Positions 25,346-34,339 of a stretch of 64,000 nucleotides of DNA are shown piece by piece. Source of the DNA: Psychrobacillus lasiicapitis (lineage in GTDB: Bacteria > Bacillota > Bacilli > Bacillales_A > Planococcaceae); assembly GCF_006861795.1 (NCBI RefSeq), contig NZ_VDGH01000001.1, forward strand, positions 492,696 to 556,695, in the 5' to 3' direction. The translations under genes were made by a program, and so were the position numbers. The first letter of the stretch is position 1. Each line of letters starts with the position of its first letter. The notes under the pieces are model-generated. The model was not told the origin of the DNA. It worked only from the letters and a program-made list of their open reading frames with translations, and made no database searches.

Positions 25346-26071
25346 ATGAAACAAGCGAAGAAAAACAAGCGTATTTTGGACAACCTTTGTGAAGACGTTA
25401 TCATTCCAGGTAAACGAACTCAAGAAGATGACAAGTCTAAGTTTATTGATTCTGAAAATGTTCCTAATTTGTTAACGAATGCATATCAATACGGATATAT
25501 TTATTGTATATTCTTCAAGGTTTTGATTGAAACTGGGATGCGTAAAGGCGAAGCCGCAGCTTTACAGTGGACAGATATAAATTTAAAAGATAAGACAATT
25601 CAAATTAATAAAAGTCTCGACTTCCAACCCGAGACTGAAGAAGATTTGTTTGGAGATACAAAAAACTACAAATCAAGAACAATAGATATACCAGACACCA
25701 CCGTCACTGCATTAAAAGCACATTTACAATATCAAAATCAAAATAAGTTAATGCTTAATGATTATTATCGTCATGATCTCAACTTGGTTTTTTGTAGAAA
25801 AAATGGCGAACACATGCCCAAGTCTACCCTCTTTAATGCATTCGAACGTATATTAAAAAGAGCAGATATGAACTCATATCCGATTCACTCTTTACATCAT
25901 ACGTATGTAGTTTTACTTATGGAATCCAAAGTGGATTAGAAATATATTCAACAACAACTAGGTCACACTAGTCAACAAATTACTAATGATGTATATGTAC
26001 ACTTATCGAAGAAATTAAAAAAGAAAAACACCGAACAAGTCAACTCACGACTGAACGGTGTCTTCAAATAA
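25346..26071 (+). pseudogene. Tyrosine recombinase (phage integrase), dead
   Basis: The catalytic domain of a Tn916/phage-type integrase is readable: first Arg in ETGMRKGEAAALQW, then the second conserved box IHSLHHTYVVLLMES, where the expected HxLRHT Arg is His. A TAG follows, and beyond it in the same frame come QQQLGHTSQQITNDVYVHLS (with the nucleophile Tyr) and a normal C-terminus. The N-terminal arm and core-binding domain are absent. Truncation, active-site change and nonsense codon make it inactive. It marks the glnA-proximal end of the prophage relic. Confidence 0.82.
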
Positions 26072-26177
26072 TATTTTTTGTATTTTTGGGGGCGATTTGG
26101 GGGCGCAACTGATTTCCAACAGTCAAATTAAAGTCTTGCCCCCACTGTAAAAAACCATAATCCCAGTGTTTATAAGC

Positions 26178-27512
26178 TTAGTACATTTTTAAATATTGTT
26201 CACGTTCCCATGGATGAACAGTTGTGCGGAACATATCCCATTCAATCTCTTTCGCTTCTACAAAGTTTGCATAAATATGCTCACCTAGTGCTCCACGGAT
26301 TACTTCACTTTTTCCAAGTTCTAATACCGCTTCATGAAGAGTTGGTGGTAAGTTATGAATGCCGTTTTCGATACGTTCTTCTTCAGTCATCACGTAAATA
26401 TTACGGTCAACCGCTGGTGGTGGAGTCATTTTTTGTTTAATGCCATCTAGACCAGCTTGTAAAATTACAGCCATCGCCAAGTATGGATTCGCTGCTGGAT
26501 CTACAGAACGAACTTCAATACGTGTACTTAATCCACGAGAAGAAGGAATACGAATTAATGGACTTCTGTTTTGACCTGACCAAGCAACATAACATGGAGC
26601 TTCGTAACCAGGAACTAAACGTTTGTATGAGTTTACTGTAGGATTTGTAATCGCAGTAAAACTTTGTACATGCTTTAATACACCTGCCATGAATTGCATC
26701 GCTGTTTCACTCATTTTGCTTTCTGTGGATTCATCAAAAAATGCATTTTCTTTACCGTTGAATAATGAAACGTTAAAGTGCATTCCAGAACCGTTTACCC
26801 CGAATAGTGGTTTAGGCATAAATGTGGCATGCAAACCATGCTTACGAGCGATTGTTTTAACAACCAGTTTAAATGTTTGAATATTATCACATGCTGTTAC
26901 CGCATCTGCATATTTAAAGTCAATTTCGTGTTGTCCAGGAGCTACTTCATGGTGAGACGCTTCAATTTCAAAGCCCATTTCCTCTAGCTCAAGCACGATA
27001 TCGCGACGGCAGTTTTCTCCAAGATCGACAGGTGCTAAGTCAAAGTATCCACCGTGGTCATTTAATTCTAAAGTTGGTTCGCCTTGTGCATCTAATTTAA
27101 ACAAGAAAAATTCAGGTTCAGGTCCTAAGTTAAAGCTTGTGAACCCTAACTCTTCCATTTCTTTTAATACACGTTTTAAGTTATTACGTGGATCTCCTGC
27201 AAATGGCGTTCCATCTGCTTTATTAACATCACAGATTAATCGAGCCACTTTCCCTTTTCCAGTAATCCAAGGGAAAACAACCCATGAATTTAAATCTGGA
27301 ACTAAATACATATCAGATTCTTCTATTCGTACGAATCCTTCAATAGAGGAACCGTCGAACATCATTTTATTGTCGAGAGCTTTATCGAGCTGACTCACTG
27401 GAATTTCAACGTTTTTAATCGTACCTAGTATGTCTGTAAACTGAAGACGAATAAAATTCACCTCATGTTCTTTGACGAACTTTTTAATATCTTCTTTTGT
27501 GTACTTGCTCAT
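26178..27512 (-). CDS. glnA: Glutamine synthetase type I
   Basis: A 444-residue GS I-alpha, the size and type found with GlnR in Bacillales. Visible are the latch [18 protein letters not shown], metal ligands in GPEPEFFLF and [12 protein letters not shown], the ATP loop NGSGMHFN, the [12 protein letters not shown] and the RSPLIRIP signature. It makes glutamine from glutamate, ammonia and ATP and, when feedback-inhibited, activates GlnR and sequesters TnrA (family knowledge). Second gene of the glnRA operon, 41 bp after glnR. SD AGGAGAG. Confidence 0.97.
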   Translation of the reverse strand: MSKYTKEDIKKFVKEHEVNFIRLQFTDILGTIKNVEIPVSQLDKALDNKMMFDGSSIEGFVRIEESDMYLVPDLNSWVVFPWITGKGKVARLICDVNKADGTPFAGDPRNNLKRVLKEMEELGFTSFNLGPEPEFFLFKLDAQGEPTLELNDHGGYFDLAPVDLGENCRRDIVLELEEMGFEIEASHHEVAPGQHEIDFKYADAVTACDNIQTFKLVVKTIARKHGLHATFMPKPLFGVNGSGMHFNVSLFNGKENAFFDESTESKMSETAMQFMAGVLKHVQSFTAITNPTVNSYKRLVPGYEAPCYVAWSGQNRSPLIRIPSSRGLSTRIEVRSVDPAANPYLAMAVILQAGLDGIKQKMTPPPAVDRNIYVMTEEERIENGIHNLPPTLHEAVLELGKSEVIRGALGEHIYANFVEAKEIEWDMFRTTVHPWEREQYLKMY

Positions 27513-27552
27513 TTTTTCACTCTCCTAAATTATTTTATAATCAAACCCCGTT

Positions 27553-27936
27553 CTATCGAAAGAAGCGAGATAGATCTCCTTGCCGCAAAGATGCCCTTTG
27601 ATGTCTTTGAGCTATCTGCATTTCTTCTTTTACAATTGCACGTAGTTGTGCATCTGTAATCACTTGTTTTGTATCGTTTTTTAATGCAGGATTGTTTTTC
27701 ATTTCGAAGATTTGTTTAATCCCTGCAATATTCACGCCTGTTGCTAGCATGTCTTTTATTTCCAATAAAGTATCGATATCATCTAACGAGAACATGCGTT
27801 GCTTTCCTTCTGTTCGTGCAGGCTGAACAAGTTCATGCTCTTCATAATATCGAATTTGTCTAGCTGTTAAACCAGTTAACTGCATGACAATATTCATAGA
27901 TAGCAGTGGCATGGAACGTCTCCATTCCTTTTCCAT
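27553..27936 (-). CDS. glnR: Nitrogen repressor of glnRA
   Basis: 127 residues, MerR family. The HTH starts MNIVMQLTGLTARQIRYYEEHELVQPAR; the C-terminal signal tail RQGDLSRFF is conserved in GlnR and mediates control by glutamine synthetase. It represses glnRA under nitrogen excess. Start ATG 27936 with GGAGGTG 7 nt upstream. The GlnR box in its own promoter supports autoregulation. Confidence 0.95.
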   Translation of the reverse strand: MEKEWRRSMPLLSMNIVMQLTGLTARQIRYYEEHELVQPARTEGKQRMFSLDDIDTLLEIKDMLATGVNIAGIKQIFEMKNNPALKNDTKQVITDAQLRAIVKEEMQIAQRHQRASLRQGDLSRFFR

Positions 27937-27965
27937 CGCTGCACCTCCTAGCTGGATATATGAAT

Positions 27966-27994
27966 AGTATATGTCATGTTAGCTAACATGTCAA
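27966..27994 (-). promoter_or_regulatory. glnRA promoter with GlnR/TnrA box in the spacer
   Basis: Minus strand: TTGACA (27994-27989), 17-bp spacer, TATACT (27971-27966). The spacer is exactly the GlnR/TnrA box TGTTAGCTAACATGACA (consensus TGTNA-N7-TNACA). Binding there would stop polymerase. Confidence 0.85.
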
Positions 27995-28184
27995 CACCAT
28001 GTAAGGAAAAGTAACATCATTTTTATTTTATAGAAAAACGCACTTTCCTCTTAGAAATAGGCGTCTTTACAAATCTTTTTTCTCTGAGAATGGGTTGCTC
28101 TCGTCCTTAGCTATTTATTGGAAAATAGTTTTGTAGCCCACCGTTCCATACTTTCCCCATGAGAAGCTTAACAAAACAAAACTG

Positions 28185-28233
28185 AAAATTAAAAACGTGG
28201 AAAATGAGTTAATCATTTTCCACGTTTTTAATT
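28185..28233. terminator. Strong bidirectional terminator
   Basis: AAAAACGTGGAAAATGA, loop GTTAA, TCATTTTCCACGTTTTT. It ends transcription coming from the island and the duplicated ynbB tail before glnR. Confidence 0.85.
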
Positions 28234-28530
28234 TTCAATAACTACCGTAGAGACTGCACCGCTCCTAAAATAGCATGTCAAGCCACCTTGGATAAAGGCC
28301 GTAAACGGAGGACGGATTGGTCCATCTGCCGTTAACTCCATACTAGATCCTTTAATGAATGTACCCGCTGCCATAATTACATCATCCTCATAACCCGGCA
28401 TATAGGCAGGTTCAGGCGCAAATTTGCGCATTAACTGTAGAATGCATTTGAATCGCTTTGCAAAACTGAATCATTTGCTCAAATAAGATCAGTTCTTTCT
28501 TGTGCATAACGGGGTTCTATCATTATACAC
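28228..28530 (-). pseudogene. Truncated second copy of the ynbB 3' end
   Basis: FAPEPAYMPGYEDDVIMAAG, TFIKGSSMELTADGPIRPP and TAFIQGGLT match the C-terminus of the full gene at 34340-35587 almost residue for residue, and upstream DNA (FCKAIQMH region) also matches. By eye the DNA copies agree at well over 80 percent. A small deletion before the end shifts the frame (YEHVKYAILG is replaced). Upstream half missing. In Bacillus ynbB directly precedes glnR, so this tail is the remnant left next to glnR when the catabolic island entered. Confidence 0.85.
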
Positions 28531-28622
28531 ATATCGGAACAAAGTCAATTTTTCCAGCGATATAACCACTTCTAACTTAAGTGCGCATTAATATACTCTT
28601 AGTATGCAATTCTACTACTATC

Positions 28623-29924
28623 CTACGAGATAGCCACACTTCTAGTCCGAACAACCAGTCCTCCAATGTAATATATAATACCGCTAACGAAGAGTGCATT
28701 CAAAGATGGAATGCCCCACGTTACAAAGTAGCCCACTAAAAACCCGGCTGCCCAAGCGATGATCGTAATGGGACTTAATCTACCGGCAACACTTGGTAAC
28801 TCGCCACGTTCTCTGGATTCATCTAATACTTGACGACTCGTTTTAAGAATGAAGTAGTCTATAATAATAATTCCCGCAACCGGAGGAACTAACACACCAA
28901 GTACTACTAGGAAATCGATAAAATAATTTAAAATCCCAATTGCAGATAACACTGTGCCGATTATTCCAATGACAAGGGTAACTTTCGCACGACCTAACCG
29001 TACATTAAAGACGGAATCAAAAATGGATGTAACGCTTAAAGACGCAGCGTATAAATTGACATTATTAATTTTAATAGTAGAAAAAACAACGACTAATGCG
29101 GCAATAATCCCTGATGCTTGTACCATAATACTGACAACATCATTTGTTCTTGCAGCTAATGCTAGTAATACTGCTATCATATTGATACCTAGTTCACCTA
29201 TAATTAAACCTATTGTAGTCATCCAGAACACATCTTTTCCACTTCTAGCAAAACGACTAATATCAGGCGTAATGATTGCCCCTACGATAAAACCGCCCGC
29301 AATCATTGTAGAAGCTACCCCAATTGATAGCGGCTCACCCGCTGGTGCTGCTGAAAAGAGCTCGGATAAAGAAGTCTCACGAAAGACAGAAAAGACCCCT
29401 GCCGATACGGCAAGTAAAAAAGCAGGCACTGCAATTGCAGCTGTAATGCTAAGCAATTTAAATCCAAAAATAACTAAGAAAGTTACACTTAATCCAGTAA
29501 GGAACATAGCGGGTATTAACGGTAATTTTCCGTTAGACGCTTCTACTAATCCGTTGGCAAAAATCGTATTTTGGACACCGAACCAACCGATACAGGAAAT
29601 TGCTATTATAATACTAAAAATAGTACCTCCATGTTTTCCGAAGCCTGCCCAACGCGTTAATAAACTTGTTGACAACCCTTCCCTAACACCGATGTAGCCC
29701 AAAAGGAATCCAACAGCTTGAAGTATGATGCTACCAAAAAAAGTGGCAATGAGCGCATCCGTAAATGTCATGCCATATCCCATCGTAGCCCCTAAAATAA
29801 ATTGTGAGATCGTGGCAAATGCCCCAACTCGAATGATCGTAATGCTCCATAAAGATTTTCGTGCGGATTGTGGCACACGAGATAATGAGTAATCATCACC
29901 GATAGCATTTTTTGCTGCGCTCAT
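28623..29924 (-). CDS. NCS1/CodB-family permease (hydantoin, pyrimidine or related)
   Basis: 433 residues, about twelve membrane segments. The CodB/NCS1 features are TMGYGMTFTDALIATFFGSI, SCIGWFGVQNTIFANGL, ITPDISRFARSGKDVFWMTT and the C-terminal VPPVAGIIIIDYFI. Members take up cytosine, hydantoins or other small N-heterocycles with a cation. It is the last gene of the operon, 17 bp after the racemase gene, so it should bring in the substrate of the HyuA/DUF917 enzymes (inference). Confidence 0.88.
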   Translation of the reverse strand: MSAAKNAIGDDYSLSRVPQSARKSLWSITIIRVGAFATISQFILGATMGYGMTFTDALIATFFGSIILQAVGFLLGYIGVREGLSTSLLTRWAGFGKHGGTIFSIIIAISCIGWFGVQNTIFANGLVEASNGKLPLIPAMFLTGLSVTFLVIFGFKLLSITAAIAVPAFLLAVSAGVFSVFRETSLSELFSAAPAGEPLSIGVASTMIAGGFIVGAIITPDISRFARSGKDVFWMTTIGLIIGELGINMIAVLLALAARTNDVVSIMVQASGIIAALVVVFSTIKINNVNLYAASLSVTSIFDSVFNVRLGRAKVTLVIGIIGTVLSAIGILNYFIDFLVVLGVLVPPVAGIIIIDYFILKTSRQVLDESRERGELPSVAGRLSPITIIAWAAGFLVGYFVTWGIPSLNALFVSGIIYYIGGLVVRTRSVAIS

Positions 29925-29941
29925 AATAGTCCCCCTTTAAA

Positions 29942-30661
29942 TTAAATACGTACTTTTGACGGTGGTGTCATATAGGTTAAACGGCTTTGTTTGACTTTCA
30001 TATTTACAAGCGATTCCGCCATTTGAAGTGAAGCAAAAGCAGGATCGATAACAGGTACATCATACCCGGAAGCATTTAGACGTTCTTGCAACTCACTTGC
30101 AATGCCTAGGAAACCTGTGCACCCTAATACTAAAGCGTGCGCCTGATCTCCTTCGATTGCTTTGATCATTTCCGAATAGAGAGCATCCATCAAACGTTCT
30201 TTGTCTTGTACCTCTAGCACTGGAATTAAAACATATCGAACGGATGCAAGTTTGCTATCTAAACCAGCTAATTTGCTAACATTGCGAATCATTGAAATAA
30301 CATTAGGCAATACAGTAACGACCGAAAAAGAACCTGCTAGTGAACTGGCATAAAGCATAGCGGATTCACCTGGTCCAATCACAGGAATATTAAGTACCTC
30401 CCGAGCTGCTTTGACTCCAGGATCAGCGAAACAATCACTAATAATGGCATCGTAACCCTCTTTTTCTGCTTCAATTGCTTTCTCTAAAAAGTTTGGCAAA
30501 CAAAGCGCTTCGTCGTATTCACTTTCGATTGATGCAGGACCGGTGGATAAGTTCGTCATGCTTATTTCAGTTCCAGCTGATGCATAAAAAGAAAATTCTT
30601 GCAAAACTTCCTCGTTAAAAATGTCCGAAGTGATTGGTAAGATTACTTTAACTTTCATCAT
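29942..30661 (-). CDS. Asp/Glu/hydantoin racemase family
   Basis: About 238 residues. Two catalytic cysteines sit in the expected places: ISDCFADPG (near 77) and LVLGCTGFLG (near 180), as in hydantoin racemase and AroM/aspartate racemases. It would equilibrate the enantiomers of the substrate before ring opening. Two tandem ATGs; the second may be used. 17 bp downstream of the HyuA gene. Confidence 0.85.
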   Translation of the reverse strand: MMKVKVILPITSDIFNEEVLQEFSFYASAGTEISMTNLSTGPASIESEYDEALCLPNFLEKAIEAEKEGYDAIISDCFADPGVKAAREVLNIPVIGPGESAMLYASSLAGSFSVVTVLPNVISMIRNVSKLAGLDSKLASVRYVLIPVLEVQDKERLMDALYSEMIKAIEGDQAHALVLGCTGFLGIASELQERLNASGYDVPVIDPAFASLQMAESLVNMKVKQSRLTYMTPPSKVRI

Positions 30662-30678
30662 GTATGCCCCCTAATAAT

Positions 30679-32235
30679 TTAGATTAAATCCCCAGCAACT
30701 TTCACCCGTACTTTTGTAGCATTCCCCGCCATATAGGCAAGTGGAACTTCTTGGATATCTACCACATTCAATTTTTCTTTGTCAGCCCCAGCTTTTACCG
30801 CTTCATCGTATGCGATTGATTTAGCTAAATCTAACGTCTGTTCCCGACCTAAATCATCCATTTTGAAGATTTTTTCGATTTCTGCACTCACTTGAGAAAT
30901 TGCAGATCCAATTGCATTTGCAACGCCGAAGTTAGCAGGTTTAATGACTTCACTTGCCCCTTTTAAAGCAGATGGGAATAATATACTGCCACCACCTACT
31001 AAAACAACGGGTATGTCATCTGCACTCGTTTTCATTTTATCGATAGACTCTTCTACCATAAACGTCATTTCTGCATATATTTTTTCTAATAAGCTTTGAT
31101 CTAAATGTGCTACTAACTCAGGATTTCCGATCTTAGCTTTTCCTAAAGCGATAATAACATCTGTTGTTGTTAACGTATTTCCGCCGAAAGCTAAGCCTTC
31201 TTTATATAAACGATGACCGACACTTTCGGGACCAATTGTAAATTCGCCATTATCAAGCAATTTTACAATTGTACCGCCTCCTAATCCCATGGATAAAATA
31301 TCGGGCATCCGGAAATTGGTGCGAACGCCGCCGACGTCTACAGCAAGAGAAGATTGGCGAGGGAATCCATTAGCAAGTACACCGATATCTGTCGTTGTTC
31401 CACCGACATCGATCACGAGCGCATCTGCTTTTTTCGACAAGTAGGAGGCGCCTCGAATGCTATTTGTCGGCCCGCAAGCAATTGTTAAAATCGGATATTT
31501 CACGGTGTATTCAACAGACATTAATGTGCCATCATTTTGTCCAAAAAATACAGTTGCTTGAATTCCTTCGTTTTCAAGTGCATCAACAAAGCTTTGGGCA
31601 GTGATTTTTGCAACATCCACAATCGCTGCGTTTAAAATCGTAGCATTTTCACGCTCGATTAAGCCCACGTTTCCAATTTCTGACGAAAGCGAAATGGCGA
31701 TATCTGGACCGAGTTCTTCTTGAATAATTTCACTGACACGTTCTTCATGTGTTTTTGAAATCGGTGAGAATACAGAAACAACCGCAATCGAATCTACTTT
31801 CCCATTTAATTCCCTACAAATGGATCTTATTTTATCTTCATTTAGTGAGGTAATTTCTCTGCCGTCGAATTCATGACCCCCTTCAACGATATAAAGATGC
31901 TTTCCGATAATATTTTTTAAATCCTCAGGTACACCAACCAGTGGTTTAATAGCTAATGTAGCAGGCGCTCCTATTCGAATCGAAGCGACTTTATTTAATC
32001 TTTTTCGTTCAACGATCGCGTTTGTACAATGTGTCGTACCTAGCATCGCATACTTAATTTGACTTTTATCAACGTTAGAATTTGAAACTACTTTTTTTAA
32101 TGCATTGAATATACCAGTTGATGTATCTGCAGTTGTAGGCTCTTTTGCCTCTGCGATTACGTTATTTGAAGCATCCAAAATGACTGCATCCGTATGAGTA
32201 CCGCCAACGTCGATTCCTATCCGATAAATTTCCAT
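30679..32235 (-). CDS. Hydantoinase/oxoprolinase A subunit family (short form)
   Basis: 518 residues. The ATPase-fold signatures RIGIDVGGTHTDAVILD, GTTHCTNAIVER, VIDVGGTTTDIGVL and SMGLGGGTIVKL identify the HyuA (N-methylhydantoinase/5-oxoprolinase) family. Classic HyuA is about 700 residues and works with HyuB; this is the shorter group lacking the C-terminal domain, and no HyuB gene is present. Instead it is directly preceded (2 bp) by a DUF917 gene, a pairing seen for this short group. It probably uses ATP to open a hydantoin-like ring (inference). Confidence 0.85.
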   Translation of the reverse strand: MEIYRIGIDVGGTHTDAVILDASNNVIAEAKEPTTADTSTGIFNALKKVVSNSNVDKSQIKYAMLGTTHCTNAIVERKRLNKVASIRIGAPATLAIKPLVGVPEDLKNIIGKHLYIVEGGHEFDGREITSLNEDKIRSICRELNGKVDSIAVVSVFSPISKTHEERVSEIIQEELGPDIAISLSSEIGNVGLIERENATILNAAIVDVAKITAQSFVDALENEGIQATVFFGQNDGTLMSVEYTVKYPILTIACGPTNSIRGASYLSKKADALVIDVGGTTTDIGVLANGFPRQSSLAVDVGGVRTNFRMPDILSMGLGGGTIVKLLDNGEFTIGPESVGHRLYKEGLAFGGNTLTTTDVIIALGKAKIGNPELVAHLDQSLLEKIYAEMTFMVEESIDKMKTSADDIPVVLVGGGSILFPSALKGASEVIKPANFGVANAIGSAISQVSAEIEKIFKMDDLGREQTLDLAKSIAYDEAVKAGADKEKLNVVDIQEVPLAYMAGNATKVRVKVAGDLI

Positions 32236-32237
32236 AT

Positions 32238-33332
32238 TTACGATAACTCCTTCTTCGCTTGTAATTTTTCAACTTCCACATAAGGCACTTCATATCCAAA
32301 ATAGTTTGGTCCCACTGTTGCCAGCCCTTTTTCTGTACGCCATTTTTCATTTGCAGGTATACCAATAACTGTGCAGCGCGCTCCATAGCGTATGCCTTCC
32401 GTAGTAATGGGAATACCTGTATCTGTGTCTAACACAGCAATTAAGTCTGGTGTAACACATAGCGTTTCTTCGCCTTTAGTTGCTAAAAGGTGTTCATTTT
32501 GGAAATGAAGCATACATTCTTGATCGATGTAAGCATCTAATCCCTGTACTTTCGCTTGCCCTTTCGCAAAACCGTCAACAGTTACACGATTAATATCGCT
32601 AATCTTACCTTTAAATAGTTCAAAACCATTTAATAATTGCAATACAGCATCTATTGGATTCGCTTCACGTTCTTTGGCTTTGCGTATAGCAGCGCCGATT
32701 TGTTCTTCCAGTGTCAAACTTTCTAATATGGCACTTTCTTTTACTTCTTCTTTTGTCATCGGGTAAATTGCTAGCATGACAGAGCCGCCCATATCAACTG
32801 TGGCGCTGCGGGCAATCCGTTCCGCCCAATTATTATTAATGGTATTCATAACCAGATTGTTTCCTTTTTCGTCCGCTAAAACCATAGGAGATGCGGAAAT
32901 ACCATTTAAATAAAAAGTCACCATCTGTAATTCCGGGAAAGCTCGTCCCATTCCATCCGCATCAATTACCGGTAAGCCAAGTTTTGCTGCTAATGCAAGC
33001 GGTAATAATGAATTCACACCACCAGCTTCAATCGGCATCGTTGCATAAATTTCCTGCCCAATATAGTTTTCTAATGCTTTAAAAGCAGCCTCCGCTTCAT
33101 CACCATTTGGTATTTTTTCTACCATTACTGTAGGTGCGCCCATCATAGCAGAAGGGACGATTAATGCACCATCAGGCACTTCATCAATCGAAATGAGACG
33201 AATTGGTCCGTATTCTTCGATTGCTTGTAAAGCCATCAGTTTGCCGATGTACGGATCTCCTCCCCCTCCAGTACCAAGGAGCGCAGCACCAATTGCAATA
33301 TTTTCAATTTCTTCTTTTCCTAATAATCTCAT
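32238..33332 (-). CDS. DUF917 protein, partner of HyuA
   Basis: 364 residues. AIGAALLGTGGGGDPYIGKL at the N-terminus, ATMPIEAGGVNSLLPLALAA, PVIDADGMGRAFPELQMVTF and SATVDMGGSVMLAIYPMT are DUF917 hallmarks. Most members occur beside HyuA-type ATPases and hydantoin permeases; a few relatives are described as thiohydantoin-active. The reaction here is unknown; by context it is a partner or second enzyme in ring opening. It starts inside the tetR stop (ATGA), so translation is coupled. Confidence 0.85.
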   Translation of the reverse strand: MRLLGKEEIENIAIGAALLGTGGGGDPYIGKLMALQAIEEYGPIRLISIDEVPDGALIVPSAMMGAPTVMVEKIPNGDEAEAAFKALENYIGQEIYATMPIEAGGVNSLLPLALAAKLGLPVIDADGMGRAFPELQMVTFYLNGISASPMVLADEKGNNLVMNTINNNWAERIARSATVDMGGSVMLAIYPMTKEEVKESAILESLTLEEQIGAAIRKAKEREANPIDAVLQLLNGFELFKGKISDINRVTVDGFAKGQAKVQGLDAYIDQECMLHFQNEHLLATKGEETLCVTPDLIAVLDTDTGIPITTEGIRYGARCTVIGIPANEKWRTEKGLATVGPNYFGYEVPYVEVEKLQAKKELS

Positions 33333-33925
33333 AATGACTCGTTCTCTCCTTTTTTTAATTGATTGATAAGCGCGAGTAACAATTTTTCAGCAGCTTGAAC
33401 TTGATTTTCAAACACCTCGTCAGAATAGACGATTGTTGACCAAAAAAGCCCATTTGCAATTAGTTCAATTTGATGTGCACATTGCTTGATTTCTACGTGC
33501 GTTGCATTCGGAAATTCGTCTGATAGTTCGTTAAAATAATTTTGTAACAACCAACTTTCAAATTCATCCAAGTATTTTGAAAATTCATTCTTGAAGTCTG
33601 CAAAACCTGAAGTTAATTGTACAAAGGCTTTTGTATTTACTACATCATTTCGATGAAAATAAGCGACACTTCTTAATAACTGTTGCAAACCCCTGCGGAC
33701 AGGTAACCCCTTTGTTTTCTCGAAAATTCGATGCAATTCCTTTTGATGATTTTCCAATATCTGTTGAAATACTTCTTCTAATAACGCTTCTTTATTTGGA
33801 TAAAAAAAATAAATAGAGGATGCTTTAATTCCAACGGCATCGGCTATCTTTTTCATTGTGGTCCCTTTATATCCTTGTTCTGCATAAATGGTCAAAGCAG
33901 CTTCAATTAGTTTCTTTTTTGTCAT
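33329..33925 (-). CDS. TetR-family regulator of the hydantoin-type operon
   Basis: 198 residues. The N-terminal HTH (AALTIYAEQGYKGTTMKKIA, DAVGIKASSIYFFYPNKEAL) is classic TetR; the rest is a helical ligand domain. It is the first gene of the operon and overlaps the DUF917 gene by 4 nt (ATGA), so it is made together with the enzymes. The perfect inverted repeat 18 bp upstream of its start is the likely operator, giving autoregulated induction by the substrate. Confidence 0.88.
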   Translation of the reverse strand: MTKKKLIEAALTIYAEQGYKGTTMKKIADAVGIKASSIYFFYPNKEALLEEVFQQILENHQKELHRIFEKTKGLPVRRGLQQLLRSVAYFHRNDVVNTKAFVQLTSGFADFKNEFSKYLDEFESWLLQNYFNELSDEFPNATHVEIKQCAHQIELIANGLFWSTIVYSDEVFENQVQAAEKLLLALINQLKKGENESL

Positions 33926-33942
33926 TTTGTAATCTCACCACC

Positions 33943-33962
33943 TACCTAATGTTCGTTAGGTA
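33943..33962. promoter_or_regulatory. TetR operator
   Basis: TACCTAA-TGTTCG-TTAGGTA, a perfect 7-6-7 inverted repeat just upstream of the tetR start codon. Confidence 0.75.
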
Positions 33963-34282
33963 ATATAATAAAACATTTTGTTTCATCTTTCAATATGTTT
34001 TGAAAATTTTAATTAGTATGTTTGTTATATAATAGAGAACGCCGTTGATAAATCAATTACATCAACCTATTTATCTTTCTGCATTCTCTAGAAGTACAAG
34101 GTAATAGATTCTGCACTACAGTTAAAACAGCAAAAAACTGCCTTAACGATTACTGCCATGAAAATTAAAAGGCTATGGCTCTCCATATATTTCTTTATAA
34201 TGGAATCATAAATATAGGGAACCAGTTGTTAAATAAACTAGTAGCTCCCTTACAATCCCCCCTCAATAAATGATAAAAGGTA
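33963..34282. other. Intergenic region, island border
   Basis: AT-rich, no convincing gene or conserved motif. A plus-strand TATATAAT at about 34027 and a weak GTTGAT/ATCAAC pair were seen but no product follows. It is the ynbB-side border of the catabolic island. Confidence 0.35.
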
Positions 34283-34325
34283 ATAAAAAAAGCGCAGAAA
34301 ATGACCAAGTCACTTCCTACACTTC
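34283..34325 (-). terminator. Putative terminator after ynbB
   Basis: Minus strand GAAGTGAC-TTG-GTCATTTTC with one G-T pair, followed by TGCGCTTTTTTTA. Confidence 0.5.
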
Positions 34326-34339
34326 TTTTATTTCTAAAT

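Noticed and set aside
25213..25404. Minus-strand ORF with SYDKKLQDGLESDDSNMLQH and RQTRTIGANEF
   Set aside because: Text looks protein-like but the frame crosses two other genes and has no SD; perhaps the tail of a lost gene at the prophage border. Not enough to call.
26080..26150. GGGGGCGATTTGGGGGCGC as attachment site
   Set aside because: Lies behind the integrase as att sites often do, but no second copy was found at the other end of the relic.
28954..29697. 247-codon antisense ORF within the permease gene
   Set aside because: Antisense of a hydrophobic gene; no SD, no domain.
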